64,000 nucleotides of DNA from Owenia fusiformis (GCA_903813345.2 CAIIXF020000002.1:4380001-4444000); one strand, 5' to 3'; counted from the first letter of the stretch, positions 11,301-22,834 are shown. Numbers and translations are program-made. The notes: a model not told the origin generated them from the sequence alone.

Positions 11301-12190
11301 TAACATAAACAAAACATGAACTCTAATAAAAATGCCAACAAGACTGCAAGGGAAACTTAATCTATGAATTGGACTTTACCATATCACATGTATTAGTCTC
11401 GTGACCAGGGAGGGGGAGGAGGGGGGTTGAGAGACGACCCTCTCCCCTAGGAACATTTTCTGTCAACATCCTGCAATTTTTCACCACTTTACTTTTCAAG
11501 TGTTGTTCGGATGATGCTTTCATTTAATTGCTTGCACTGATGGTTTCTCTTGAAAATTCATGCACATAAGGTGATCTAGTATTTCAACACAGGACCATGA
11601 AAGCGCTATTTGAGCTTGAAGTAGAAGTATTCATAGTATTACTGTTTGTATTATTAATCTCTATGATTTTTCAATAGGCTAACTCAGTCAGTGAATGCAG
11701 GATTAAAACACAACACACATGAGTAATTCACCCACCTATGCATGTTATTATTGAAAAACATTGCCATCTTTTACATCACTCCTAAATTATTTTTGTAAAC
11801 ATGCATTTTAAGAGGTTCATTTTTTCAAAAAAAACTCAAAAACAAACTTCATGGAGTTCCTTACATATTTTACTTGATGAAACATGTGTTCAAGTACAAT
11901 GTAACTTTGCATGAAAAATTGTAAAAAAAAATGAGGGACGATGGTGAAAATGACGAATGTATTTTGAAAAAGCTTGTTGATGGGTGGATTAAACATAGAT
12001 TATAAGATAATCCAATTGACCTGGAATCTATTCTTTGAACTTTTCTTGAAGATTATAGATTCGCCTTTCCCAAGCATTTACTTTTGACAGCCAGAAACTA
12101 CTCACAAAAAATTATCAACTGTCAAAATTATCAAAAGTCTGTTGCGATACTTTCCCTGCTCCTTTAATTTTCTTTGAAAATGTGATTTCT
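8363..12190. mobile_element. 3.8-kb foldback DNA element
   Basis: The left arm, ~8363-8700, is the reverse complement of ~11860-12190. Each arm has GGGAAAGTATCGCAACAGA near its end and a long block with CCATGTTTAATCCACCCATC-like sequence. The same end motif, in the form GCAACAGATTTTGGACAGT, occurs on the foldback at 16.2-16.9 kb, so they belong to one family. The interior (8835-11790) holds the CAC-ended element at 9751-10541, poly-C tracts (10877, 11410) and no recognisable gene. Confidence 0.7.
9751..10541. mobile_element. CAC-terminated DNA transposon, 5-bp TSD CTATT
   Basis: Ends are CACGGTGTTATAGCATGACG and its reverse complement. CTATT directly abuts both ends (9746-9750, 10542-10546). 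The second block inward (AAAATGGCGG... / ...CCGCGGCCATTTT) is also inverted. The 791-bp interior has no coding signature, so this is a non-autonomous copy. The terminal CACGGTG differs by one base from the RAG heptamer CACAGTG, but no nonamer was found at 12 or 23 bp. Confidence 0.85.
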
Positions 12191-12453
12191 AGGTCGGGGA
12201 GATTCCCCATAGACCCCATGTTGTAAAACCACAAAAAGTGAAATATCTTTTCTTGTGTTGGGCAGATAATATTTTCTTTTACTGGACATATGTTAATTTG
12301 TATAACTATCAGATACATAAGGATAATATGAAAAGTGAACCACTAAAAATGATGCATATTCAAGTTTAAGGCAATTTTGTAATACCCTGCCATGTTAATT
12401 CCCCCGAATCAGCCACCTGGTGGCGAAACTGGTAACTACCTACTCGCATCTGA

Positions 12454-12510
12454 GTAATTTGCAAACGACAGATTTTTTTGTGTCTCCATACCACATCAAT
12501 ATCCTGAACC
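12454..12510 (-). pseudogene. Gal3ST exon fragment, copy 1 (5' piece)
   Basis: The minus strand encodes LMWYGDT, matching LMRYGDT in the copy 2 sulfotransferase. The nucleotides CAAACGACAGATTT and GTGTCTCCATACC are shared with 35733-35763. It is the part of the same exon that once adjoined 5240, now 7.2 kb away. Confidence 0.7.
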
Positions 12511-12559
12511 ACACATAGGATAATCTCTATATATGCTCAGTTATGCTGCTAGCTCAATG

Positions 12560-12700
12560 GGATCACCTCATTATACCGACGCGTATTATACCGAAACCCA
12601 TTATACCGACGCGCATTATACCGAAATCCATTATACCGACGCGCATTGTGCCGAAAAGGCCTACCGATGCGCGTTGTACCGAAATCCGTGCCAGTGGGAC
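12560..12700. repeat. 15-bp minisatellite
   Basis: Eight to nine units of ATTATACCGAMGCGC / ATTATACCGAAATCC alternate, giving a 30-bp dimer. The plus frame reads YTDAHYTEIHYTDAH, but only because 15 is a multiple of 3. It is not a gene. Confidence 0.8.
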
Positions 12701-13725
12701 GGTACATTGCCTTAACTCATCAGTTTTATGACGTGCACTTCTCACGCCTAACCATCGCGTAAGCAGGCGTCACCGTACAGCGTCAAAAAATACAGTAGTA
12801 CAGGTTTCTGTACGGTGACGAAAATTAACTGAATTGAAGCAAAAACTATAATGAGGGTATTAAAAAAATTAATTAGATGAAAATAAATACGATTTCGGGT
12901 GTAATAAAAACAGCATTCTCTTAGAAATGGTTTAAACTTTCTAATTATGATAAAAGTTTTTCGAGCACTGCTCGGATTTCTTCTGACTGGATCGGCCCAC
13001 ATAATTGACTCGAGAGAAAAACAAATTTCACTTTTCGTTTGGTTATTATTTTCCCTGCCGTCTGAGAGTATGGAACATTTTTATGAGAATACGTATTTGT
13101 TATCTACACATTTTAGAACAGATGAAGATTTGGCAAATAATCATTCACTGTATATATTTAAAAAAGATCAAAGCTGTATGGTGACGCATCGGCTGTACGG
13201 TGACGATTCCTTGGAATTTATGAAGCGTAATATATGAGCTCAGTATTAGATTAAGATTCCATAAGTTTTTGTGTGGAATTCAAGTGTTGTATCCCATTCA
13301 AAATTGAAAAAGATCTATTCTTATGTATCCATTCATTTCTAGTAACAAGGATTCAATACTGAAACACATTCAACTCTAAGCTTACTGTTTGAACAAGAGG
13401 TAAAGACGTGTCAGATCTACATGTACATTACCACTGGTAAGTATCAAGCGAATGTTTCATGGAATAAACTATTTGAGAGTGGACGATATGCTTTGATACC
13501 ATTTGAACTAATCCAGGCTTTTCTCATATGACTAACAAAAAGACAGCCTACAGCCATCTTTACCCCATGCAAGATATTACATCTTTCATCCTAAAAAGTC
13601 ACACGTGCAAGGTGAGTTTTACTTGTGACATCACTTGTTTAAAAACATCAATAACATAGCAACAAATATACTGAGTTTTTGGTTCCATGATTCTTACCGT
13701 ATCATACATTTCCAGTAACCTTCCA
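12701..13725. other. No gene; short inverted CACCGTACAG repeats
   Basis: CACCGTACAG at ~12771 and CTGTACGGTG at ~13190 face each other, with related internal copies at ~12808 and ~13172. They suggest a small decayed inverted-repeat element. Nothing else is recognised. Confidence 0.4.
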
Positions 13726-13729
13726 TTAA

Positions 13730-14926
13730 AGGAATATTCCTTGCCAAACCATCTCTCTCCTCATATGGTGTCCCGAAAGTATGCCCCCCCCCCCTAGGCA
13801 GACATATTCAAGTGTCCTCATAGTATGTGTCATATATCATTTTAAAGCTCATCCAAAGTTACATTGATTTGCCAAGTATCATGGTTTAACTCCTAAATAG
13901 GAAAAAGTTACAGTTATTTTAAAAGTTAGTGTTTTGTCAAAATAAAGTTCAATTTTACACCACATTACTAGTCAATGAGTCCCCCTTGGCCATGTTAACA
14001 GCACCAATTATTTTCAGATATGACCTTAAAAGTCCTTCAAATAGGGGTGTGGAATTTTATAACCCTTTTAAAACCTGTTAAGGCACTTTAGAAGAGTTTC
14101 CTTAGAGTTTCTACCCTCACCGTTCTCTTTTTCCAACTCAATATCCACCCGACCCGAAAAGAATTGCTGCTGTTAAGATGGGCCGGAAGGACACATTGAC
14201 TAGTGATTTGGTGTAAAATTGAACTTAATTTTGACCAAACACTAAATTTTGAAATGCCTGTAATTTTTTCACATTTGAGAGTTGAACCATGATACTCGGT
14301 GAATCAATGTAACTTTGGATAAGCTTTAAGATGATATATGATACATACTATGACGACACTGGTAATGTCTGCCCAGGGGGGGGGCATACTTTCGGGACAC
14401 CCTATATATGCTTGCCATGTTTAGCAAAACACGCAAAAATGTTTTGATATGGTCAAATTTGATCACTTAGAAATGTGATGCTCAATTCCAGTAAGCTGCC
14501 ATCTTTTAAAATTTCACACAGGAAGTGATGTCATCGACTCTCAACTTTGCATATAGCATTAGCAGCTAAATATTCTTTTTCAACTTTGTATCTTATTTAA
14601 TCCTTCTGAAAATCTCTTCTTTTATTCTAAGTTGACAAGCCCTGAAAATATTTTTGCACAGAAAGTAATCGGATCACTTGTCTAGAAATGATTTTGTGCT
14701 ACTTTCCTATACTGTTATGGGCAAGGTTATAGAAGTTGAGAGTTGATGACATCACTTCCTGCAAGAAATCTTTAAAGATGGCAGCTTACTGGAAATAAGC
14801 ACTAGATTTTTAAATGATCAATATTGACCATATTAAAACATTTTCCCATGTTTTGCTAAATATGGAAACTATATATGATTATAGCTACCATATCAAGAGA
14901 GAAAGGGTCTGGCAAGGAATATTCCT
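13730..14926. mobile_element. TTAA-inserted foldback element (piggyBac/Kolobok-like)
   Basis: The ends are AGGAATATTCCTTGCCA and its reverse complement, each flanked by TTAA (13726-13729, 14927-14930). The arms pair for several hundred bases, including GGAAGTGATGTCATC near 14523 and its mate near 14745. The left arm is interrupted by the TA element at 13766-14402. It has no transposase, so it is a non-autonomous MITE. Confidence 0.8.
13766..14402. mobile_element. TA-inserted foldback MITE inside the TTAA element
   Basis: The ends TGGTGTCCCGAAAGTATG and CATACTTTCGGGACACCC are inverted, with TA on either side (13764-13765, 14403-14404). The arms pair for ~200 bp. Both include poly-C/poly-G runs near the tips. 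It sits in the left arm of the 13730-14926 element, so it is the younger of the two. Confidence 0.8.
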
Positions 14927-14930
14927 TTAA

Positions 14931-16010
14931 AATGCTGCTTAGGCCACAATCGTACCCTCCTGACTGAAAACCGAAATCTTCTTGGCGATCGCACCCCCTC
15001 CCCCTGACTGAAAGCTGGCTACGCCCGTGATGCCCCCCCCCCCCATCTCATCTACCCTTTGCTCTTACCATGGACATAGAGGAAATTTAGGAGTCAGATT
15101 ACAAGATTACAGTGATATATTTCCGCCCTTACATAACAGTGTTGTTGGTAGGCAGAGGAGATCGCTCGGAGTATGTATTGATCTAGTTAATAAGTGATTA
15201 CAGATAGATTAGCGGAACAGTGACTTGAAAGTGAATTCTCAAAATTGAGAATTCTGATTGTAATCAAATCTATATGAATTGATACTGTTCGCACGGACAT
15301 GGACTAGTATTTTGAATCATTTCATATCCAACAGCAAGTGAAATCAAATGAGAAAGCTCCATTATTTATTGAAACTTAAATAAGGGACAATATTTTTTTA
15401 CCTTTTATGTTAGTCTCAGATATTGCTTGCAAAGTTTTTGAGTTTTTGAGGCGTACTTATGGACACTTGTATAATCATTATTAATGAGCACTTTTGGTCT
15501 ATAGGCCTGTCTGAGGTACATTCTAAAATTGTTTCAGTTATTCGGGATTAAATTTGGTCATTTTGACTATTATTTAAGTTATAAGGCGCAGTTTTGGTCT
15601 ACATGCTTATAAATCAGGTACATATGATAATAGAAAAATTAAAGTAGATGATTTGGTCTTCGCCATAACAAAACCTTTAAAAAGAGGCATGCTTTTGTCT
15701 AAACCTGAAGGTAAGGCGTATTAGAGGTATACTTTTAGTTTACGCCTCAAAAACCTATCAAAACTTAATTTGAATAAATGAACGTGTTATCCTCTTAATG
15801 GAACATTAGACCTTTATTACTCAGTTACCATATTCGGGTGGGGTACATCTTATACTTTTTACATTCAATATTAATCACATTACTAGAACAGAGAAATAGA
15901 GTCCAATCTAGAAAATAAAAGATGGAATCATTACCCCCACATCGCGATAGCCCTTTTGTCTTTATCCTTCCAAACTCTCACAAACGGCAGATAAAAGGGG
16001 CTCTGGCATA
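14931..16010. other. No gene; poly-C tracts and weak inverted repeats
   Basis: Poly-C runs lie at ~14994 and ~15030. A weak inverted pair, TTTTTGAGGCGTACT (~15440) and GTTTACGCCTCAAAAAC (~15740), suggests an old foldback element. 15905-16010 is paralogous to 21655-21760, sharing CATCGCGATAGCC and TTTGTCTTTATCCTTCCA. Confidence 0.5.
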
Positions 16011-16012
16011 TA

Positions 16013-17595
16013 CACTCCCCTCCAAAAGTTTGGCAACCTTTTTTCTCCATTGAACTACGTGTTAAAGCCTCTTTACGTTTGAATTTTTATTTACTTAACC
16101 GGCGATGAAATAACTTATGATATTGATGGAAACGTAACTTGACTTTATTTCCAATACCTCCAAATTTTCTCAATTTTTTTCCTCAATTAAAATAGGTCGA
16201 AAATTGATGATAAAGGAGGAGGGAAGTTAGTGCAACAGATTTTGGACAGTCATATGTTTGATTTTGGCCATTTCCTGGGGATTTAAACAGGTGCATATGT
16301 TAGGCGAATGCATTACCTCTAGGAAAATCACTTCTAGAGATGATAAAATAATTTCTACTTTGAGACCGGGTAGATGCAAACAACCCACCCACATGTTTTT
16401 TCTGAAACGTTTTCCTGATTTTCAACCCCTTCCATCCCTGCTTTTTTAATTTTTTTGCATCAATATGTTGCATTTTGACACACATATAATCCCTTAAAAG
16501 GAATAAATGATTCCTTTTAGATAAAGTGGAAAACAATATTTCCCATGTTATTTTCCAATAGGAAAAATCATTGCTTTCAGCTAAATTTGGTCACCCATAA
16601 TGGGTATCTTTAAAACCCCTGAAGGGATCACTTATTCCTTTAAAAGTGGTTAACTATGTGTCAAAATGCAACATATTGATGCAAGAAAAATTGAAAAAGC
16701 AGGGGTGGAAGGGGTCGAAAATTAGGAAAACATTTCAGAAAAAACATGTGGGTGGGTTGTTTGCATCTACCCTGTCTCAAAATTGAAATTATTTTATCAT
16801 CTCTAGAAGTGATTTTCCTGGAGGTAATGCATTGGCCTAACATATGCAATTGTTTAAATCCTCAGAAAATGGCCAAAATCCAAAATATGACTGTCCAAAA
16901 TCTGTTGCGCTAATTTCCCTCCTCCTTTGATGAATTTTTGAAAATCGTCATTCTCATGTAATCCAATGGGAAATGGAGGGTTCGGGGCAATTCAGAAATC
17001 AGGATATCCTTTCAGTAAAAGATTCAGCAAAAAATATTTTTATATAGAAAATTGAATTATCTAACTTTTTTGAACACTAAATGTTTAGTTTATTTGATGA
17101 ATATTAAAGTTACAGCGCTTCGAAGTCATTTTTGAAAATCATTTTTCGTCTCCTGTGTTATTTCAATGGGAGAGGATTTTTGAAAAACAATTTTGACTTT
17201 AAAGCCCTATAACTTTGTTAAACCTGAAGAAACATATCAATTGTTTGTTAAATAAAGTTAGCAAATTCAATTACCTGTCTAACTCGTATTTTTTCCAAGG
17301 ACTCGGATGGATGGATATTCTGTCATATGACTTGCGGCAAACCTACCATTTCCCATTGGTTAACATGGGAATGTCGATTTTCAAAAATTCATCAAATTCA
17401 TCAATTTTCGACCTATTGTAATTGAGGAAAAAAATTGAGAAAATTTTGAGGTATTGGAATTAAAGTCAAATTACGTTTCCATCAATAGTATAAGTATTTT
17501 CATCGCAGGTTAAGTAAATAAAAATTCAAAGGCAAAGAGGCTTTAACACGTAGTTCAATGGGGGGAAAAGGTTGCCAAACTTATGGAGGGGAGTG
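16013..17595. mobile_element. Tc1/mariner-like TIR element with nested foldback
   Basis: The inverted ends CACTCCCCTCCAAAAGTTTGG and CCAAACTTATGGAGGGGAGTG are flanked by TA (16011-16012, 17596-17597). The joined flanks read CTCTGGCATA then AGAATG. The paralogous site at 21747-21765 reads CTCTGGCATACCAGAATG without the element, a direct empty-site proof. A second foldback sits inside at ~16215-16927. A fragment of this family recurs at 25085-25350. No transposase is readable. Confidence 0.85.
16215..16927. mobile_element. Foldback element nested in the TA element
   Basis: The arms pair from AAAGGAGGAGGGAAGTTAG (16212-16231) to CTAATTTCCCTCCTCCTTT (16909-16927), for nearly the whole 0.7 kb. 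The tip motif GCAACAGATTTTGGACAGT is shared with the 8363-12190 foldback. A GATGA motif on both sides may be the target duplication but is ambiguous, because the host repeats GATGA itself. Confidence 0.75.
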
Positions 17596-17792
17596 TAAGA
17601 ATGTTACCCCTATACATTCTCTATAATTAAGTCGTTGGGGAGTTCGGATGTTTTTCAAGTTCAAGTTTATGCTCAATCCAGATAACATCTTCTTTCACAA
17701 CGGGAAACACTATTTTGTAAGCACTACTAAGAAAGAATACTTTATGTGTTATCCATAAGTAATAACCACGACTAACTACTAATTCTCAGATT

Positions 17793-17866
17793 CAGATTCA
17801 GATATTTATTACTATTTTGAAAAACATACATGACATTCAATACAACATGACGCTCACAAGAGCATA
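17793..17866 (-). mobile_element. LINE 3' end with (TCTGAA)n tail
   Basis: On the minus strand this reads ...AGTAATAAATATCTGAATC, followed by two more TCTGAA-type units. This is a poly(A)-like signal with a short tandem tail, as in CR1/L2-type elements. It is the end of the LINE whose coding part is at 19205-20349, separated by the element at 17869-18927. Confidence 0.65.
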
Positions 17867-17868
17867 TA

Positions 17869-18927
17869 CAAGGGGCGATCCATATATTCTGATAAAAATG
17901 CTCTCATTTTGTGATTTTTTCATATATCCCTCTCATTTTTTCAGAAAATGTAGACTATGTAATTACACATACAATGCTAAAATATTATAGCTATATCTTA
18001 AATTATCATTGAGATAAGGCTGCCATGGTAACCTGTATTAAGGGTAGGCAGGTCAATTTAATTATAACATATAAATATCAAAATAACTTGTTATTTTAAT
18101 TATTTTAAAGCATGCGGAAATCATGCATTCTTTCTAAAAAAGTTTGGTATTGTTAGTCGTTATTTGTTGCTAAACAAATGTTTATATGTGCTCACTATAA
18201 CATCACAACAAATCACAATAGCATTGTAGGACAGAATGGGCCAATATTGACATTACATGTTATGAGACACACCAAAAATCAAATTGTCAGATTAGGTTAA
18301 TGTGGCTGATGCAGAGTGTCACATTAACGGATACATTAAGGAATACCATTAGATTTGATTTTCTTACAAGAATAAGTAAGAGGACACTTTCAGAGACATA
18401 CATGGACTCTGCATTGCATGGGCAAGGTGTTATATCTGCATAAAGAATATATAGGTAGTTTAGTATTGTAAAGAGGAAAGCATGGTCACTGTTGAAGATC
18501 ATCCGCAATCTGATTGCAAGAAGAGCTTGCGGACAGAGAATAACACTACGATAAATTGAGATGTTACTTATGAAAAGATAGCTATCCCACTGTATAAATT
18601 ATCAAACAAGGGCAACAGGGGTATGGAACAGATAAATGAATAGTTGACAATGACTGGAAGATGCGTTTGATCTGCTTAAAATAGGTACCGAGGAATGATT
18701 AAATTAACATATTTATCTATTTTAGACGTTATACTTTAACTGACCTGCCTACCCTAAATACAGGTTACCATGGCAACCTTATTTCAAAATTAATTTAAGA
18801 TACAGCTAAAATATTTTAGCATCGTATGTATAATTATATAATCTACATGTTCTGAAAAAATGAAAGGGATATATGAAAAAATCACAAAATGAGAGCATTT
18901 TTATCAGAATATATGGATCGCCCCTTG
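17869..18927. mobile_element. TA-inserted TIR element in a LINE 3' UTR
   Basis: The ends CAAGGGGCGATCCATATATT and its reverse complement are flanked by TA (17867-17868, 18928-18929). The arms pair for ~190 bp, including CCATGGTAACCTGTATT. The 1.06-kb element has no transposase. It splits the 3' UTR of the minus-strand LINE. Confidence 0.88.
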
Positions 18928-19204
18928 TATATGTTGGTTTTAACTGGACAGAAATGGGTCAGTGACGCCAACAGGTAAGACAAAATAAAAATGGAGTGGA
19001 GAAATCCCTGAGAATGACACTGGCCCAAGTCTGTTTGAAATCATTTCAAAAATGTAAAAATATTAACACTCGGGGACAGAGACACAGGGCATGAGAACGG
19101 GTAATTGCTGCTAAGTTTATAATATTTATATATATAAGTTGATAAGACAAAATGTGGCAGAGTACAGATTTTCAATTGGTAAAGACATTTTCAAATCTTT
19201 AAAA

Positions 19205-20113
19205 TTATAAAGGTATGTCATCTATTTTATTTTGTTTGAACACAGACTTAAAAATTGAGAGTGAGGCTACTTGTCGAATATGATGAGATATAGAATTCCA
19301 GATTTGCTGACCTTGAACTTTCAGTGAATAAAGGCCAATATTTGTTTTGAACTTGAAGGCATGGATATCATGTGAATGTCTAGTTTCATATCGATGAATG
19401 TCAACATTTAACGTAAAATAGTTTTCAAAAATCTTGCGGTGGACTGATATATTGTTATACCAGCAATAAACAAAAATTCCAACATTTAATTGATAGATAT
19501 CATGCATTGGTAGTATTTTAAATTGTTTGAATAGTGGAGCTGAGTGCTCAAACCTGTCTTTTCCTGCCATAAGACGAAGGTATAATTTTTGTAATTTGAG
19601 CAGTTTATCCAAAGCTGAATATGCTCCGGCCCAAATGATTGTGCAATAATTCAAGTAGGAGTATATTAAAGAACTATAAATTGCTAACATACTTTTTATG
19701 TTTAGCAAGTATCTGCATTTGAATGAGATTCCAATGGTTCTAGATATTTTTCTTTCTACATTTTTTATGTGACTTTTCCAGTCAAGGAATTCATCAATTG
19801 TTACTCCCAAAAAAATTATTTCATGAACCCTATCAATTTGTTTTCCATTTATGAATATTTCAATTTGTTGACAAACCTTTTTTCGTTTTTTGGAGAAGAC
19901 GATGAATTTTGTTTTTGAATAGTTTAAAGAAAGGAGGTTTGCATTAAACCAGTCATCAAGAGTAATGAGTTCCTGATTGACAGTATTTACAAGTCTAGTT
20001 AAATTATGGTCAGAAGCTAGAAGATTAGTGTCATCTGCAAATAAAACAGATTTGAGACTTTGTGACGCCGTGAACAGGTCATTAACATAAATTGTGAATA
20101 AAAGTGGTCCCAA
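19205..20113 (-). pseudogene. LINE reverse transcriptase, C-terminal two thirds
   Basis: Contains GPLLFTIYVNDL, the FADDTNLLAS catalytic motif, the thumb motif IIFLGVTIDEFLDWKSHIK and a long C-terminal domain. The same frame stays open upstream of 20113 to about 20215 (SYLQNRKQIVSYDG then QGVPQGSVLG). It then shifts to the frame of the 20210-20349 piece, so the protein is broken. Confidence 0.85.
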
Positions 20114-20209
20114 AACGGATCCCTGAGGGACTCCCTGGGAAACAGTTTGGGTGTCAGACAGGGCACCATCATAAGAAACAATTTGTTTACGATTTTGAAG
20201 ATAGCTTTT

Positions 20210-20349
20210 GAAAAAGTTTTGTTCAACTTAGAAGTCAAGTTTTTTATGAGAATATCGTGGTTGATAATGTCGAACGCTTTTGACAGGTCAAAGAAGATTC
20301 CAATGGAGTATTTATAATTTTCAAGAGCTATCTGGAATAAAAAGTTCAC
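20210..20349 (-). pseudogene. LINE reverse transcriptase, palm fragment
   Basis: Encodes YSIGIFFDLSKAFDIINHD, the LINE motif A with catalytic Asp, then HDILIKNLTSKLN. It is out of frame with the downstream part by a single indel around 20215. Sequence above 20349 has no RT homology, marking the 5' truncation. Confidence 0.8.
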
Positions 20350-20354
20350 TCTAT

Positions 20355-22800
20355 TGAGAGATAGATAGAGCTTATCCTCGGACCAGTTACGTCTTATCCG
20401 TGTGTCATATGACTACTGTGTTAATTAACTAAGTAAAGTATTCCAATTAAAAAGTGTTGTATGTTTGCATGCAGCAAGCGTTTAATAATTCTTCGCATAT
20501 ATAATATTGTCCATAAAAGAGTCTGATATATAATATTGTCCATAAAAGATCGGTCTGATAATTACAAGTAACTCATGTTTATTTTAAAACTATTCTTTAC
20601 GAATTCATGATAAGTGTATAATGTTCAATCATACAAATCGCAGTCAGTGATTGTTCTCCACACTCACCCCTCCCCCTTCCTGACATGAACTATTTTGTAA
20701 AACCATTGACAGTGTGGAAAGGATTCTTACACTCGAGTGTCAAGGGGGGGGGGGGCAGTTATAGAAATATACAAGGCGATGGTTCAAATTGGACAATTTT
20801 CAAAACTGCTCAACATGGTGAAAACTTCACGTTTTTAAAGAATGCTTGCCCGGCGAGTGGTTTGCTCTGGATTGCGAGAGAACAAAAACTTTGAATTAGG
20901 ACTTTTCCTAATACTATCATTAATCTAAAAAACTTTTTAAACCGTCTCTGATTACATATCATGCCAATCAATACCATTATTGTGTTGACAGGATTGAATA
21001 TGATATCTATGGAATTATAATTTAATGAACTCAATAGTCTAAATGATAATAAGTTCATAATTTAGTCTTGACTGACTAGTCTTGCGTCAAAAACCTCCCT
21101 AAATCAAATATTAAAATTTACAAATTTACTAGTGTACGGGGTGGGGAAACAAGTCTCCATCCAACCACTAAAGTTTAAAAGGAAGACTATAGTGTCCCGT
21201 GAATTCATTATAATTATCTTAGACAATAGTGAAGCGGTACAATCATGGGAGAGTTAATTAATCGGAATGCAAGTTTGATTTAAAATAACTCCTTTGGATC
21301 AAATATTTAAATTCTACTAGAATGCGGGGAGTGGAAACAAGTCTCCATTCCAGCACTAAATATCAAAAGAAAGATTTCAGTACCCCTTAACTTTACTCCC
21401 GGACTTCACTATTCACCACCACCCCTCCCCCTTCCCCAAGTATCCCTTATGACCCCAGAATGTTCGTTTCTGTGCCCCCCCCCCCTGTCCATGGCCAGTA
21501 AGTAATCTATGTGTATATTGGCTCCCTCCCAAAGGTGGGAAAACCAGATGCAGGCATAGACATTGACAAGGTGAGGGGATTTAAATATAAAAATAGTCTT
21601 TTTTTTGGCTCCGACTTATATATTTTGGCTGTTTAACGAAGCCGGTTTAAGGAATGAGAGGCAGAAATAATTCCTAGAAATAAGATGGCCTCATCGCGAT
21701 AGCCGCGACCCCTTTGTCTTTATCCTTCCACAATCGGCAGATAAGAGTGGCTCTGGCATACCAGAATGAGATGGCCTGTCTTTACTGTAATCAAGATGGT
21801 ACGCAGTTATTTTGGTTTTATAACGGGGATCACTCGGCAAAATCGGTAATATTGTAGGTTTCTACACGCCTCTTATTTGCCCCTATAAGGGGTTTTAAAC
21901 GGGTGTAACCTAATATCATATTAGCCGAATAGCCGGGTATCTTATTCGGGAAAAAAATATATTCTACTATATCCTGTTATCTTCGGCAAATAATAATATT
22001 ATATGCCAAATAATAAACCTAGCTCAGCGAATAAAATAAATTATTCATCAAGAAATGTTCAATCAAAAGCGGATATACGCGGATATTCTTGGACCAAAGT
22101 CTTATGTAAACAGATAAACAACGTCTAGATCTGCCCTGTGTTTATGATTGGCGCGACGATATAATTGCCTCTGTGTGTATATAACATGACATGTCTCTGC
22201 CTAGTACATTCGCATTATTTTTAATTCACATATTTATAAAATTTATTTTCGATTTTTTTAAAAGGAATGTTTGTTTTGCTGAAATTATAGCACAACTGTA
22301 GAAGGTTAATGGGGATGAATGAAAGATGCGACGATTTGCAAAACATAAATGTAAAATTGCTCATCGCATAATTTAAATAAAACGATCGAATATCCTTTGG
22401 CAAACACTCGATTTTACAACGTAAGTAAAATGAATGTGTATAATGGAAAGATTGCGATTTTTTATTTCATTACTTTCGATATATGGGAATCACGGTCTTG
22501 TCAAAATCAGTTATGCTGGTTGTTCATCCTATTATTCATTAAATAGAAAAAAATAAAAACAAATGTGAATGAAATAAAACGAATGTCTATTTCGTTAACA
22601 ATGAGTGAACCAGCATCTATTTCATTTAAAAGCACGATAAACCATGCACTTTCATCAAATTGCCGCGTTCAAAACAAATGGCCTAACAATTAGCAATCAC
22701 AAGATCAAAAATATCTATCTACATATCCCATTCAACCATTCATTCAATCAATCCATTTTAACACATTTTAACTACATGTAGATATTCATAATTTAAATTC
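20355..22800. other. No gene; tandem duplications and poly-G/C tracts
   Basis: A 36-bp direct repeat (ATATAATATTGTCCATAAAAG) lies at 20500-20555. A run of G occurs at ~20743. A ~190-bp tandem duplication at 21090-21400 carries GGGGAAACAAGTCTCCATCC in unit one and GTGGAAACAAGTCTCCATTC in unit two. 21655-21760 is the paralogous empty site for the 16013 element. No coding region is supported. Confidence 0.5.
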
Positions 22801-22818
22801 TCTTTTTAAAGAAAGGGT

Positions 22819-22834
22819 GGCCCTGAAAAGGGCC
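22819..22834 (-). promoter_or_regulatory. Histone mRNA 3' stem-loop 1
   Basis: On the minus strand this is GGCCCTTTTCAGGGCC: a six-pair stem with a TTTC loop, exactly the replication-dependent histone 3' end pattern. It is preceded by CAAC and followed by ACCC, also as in real sites. A purine-rich AAAAAGAGAA follows, resembling the U7 snRNA target. No histone reading frame lies upstream, so this is probably a relic 3' end. Confidence 0.6.

Larger units (their letters stand above)
5245..12452. mobile_element. 7.2-kb insertion bounded by 13-bp inverted repeat, splitting Gal3ST
   Basis: The two ends are CAGATGCGAGTAG (5245-5257) and its exact reverse complement (12440-12452). They lie within a few bases of where homology to the uninterrupted sulfotransferase copy at ~35720 stops and restarts. 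A short AAT beside each end could be a 3-bp target duplication. The inside is entirely other repeats: a LINE tail, a mariner-like element and a large foldback. No transposase belonging to the outer repeat was found. It may be a composite or non-autonomous transposon, or a host insertion of unknown mechanism. Confidence 0.55.
18930..20349 (-). mobile_element. 5'-truncated non-LTR retrotransposon (CR1/Jockey-like), ORF2 and UTR
   Basis: The minus strand encodes reverse-transcriptase motifs in order: FFDLSKAFDIINHD (motif A), GVPQGSVLGPLLFTIYVNDL (motif B), VLFADDTNLL (catalytic ADD), then FLGVTIDEFLDWKSHI and a C-terminal domain ending DDIPL. One indel near 20215, within a run of A and T bases, breaks the frame. 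The 5' end is truncated near 20349. The 3' UTR runs to 18930 and resumes at 17866. Confidence 0.85.

Noticed and set aside
12767-13203. Fourth CAC-type element (CACCGTACAG ... CTGTACGGTG)
   Set aside because: Flanking five bases differ (GGCGT versus ACGAT) and there are several internal copies, so the ends cannot be fixed.
12947-13237. 96-aa open frame
   Set aside because: No recognisable feature; lies between facing CACCGTACAG repeats.
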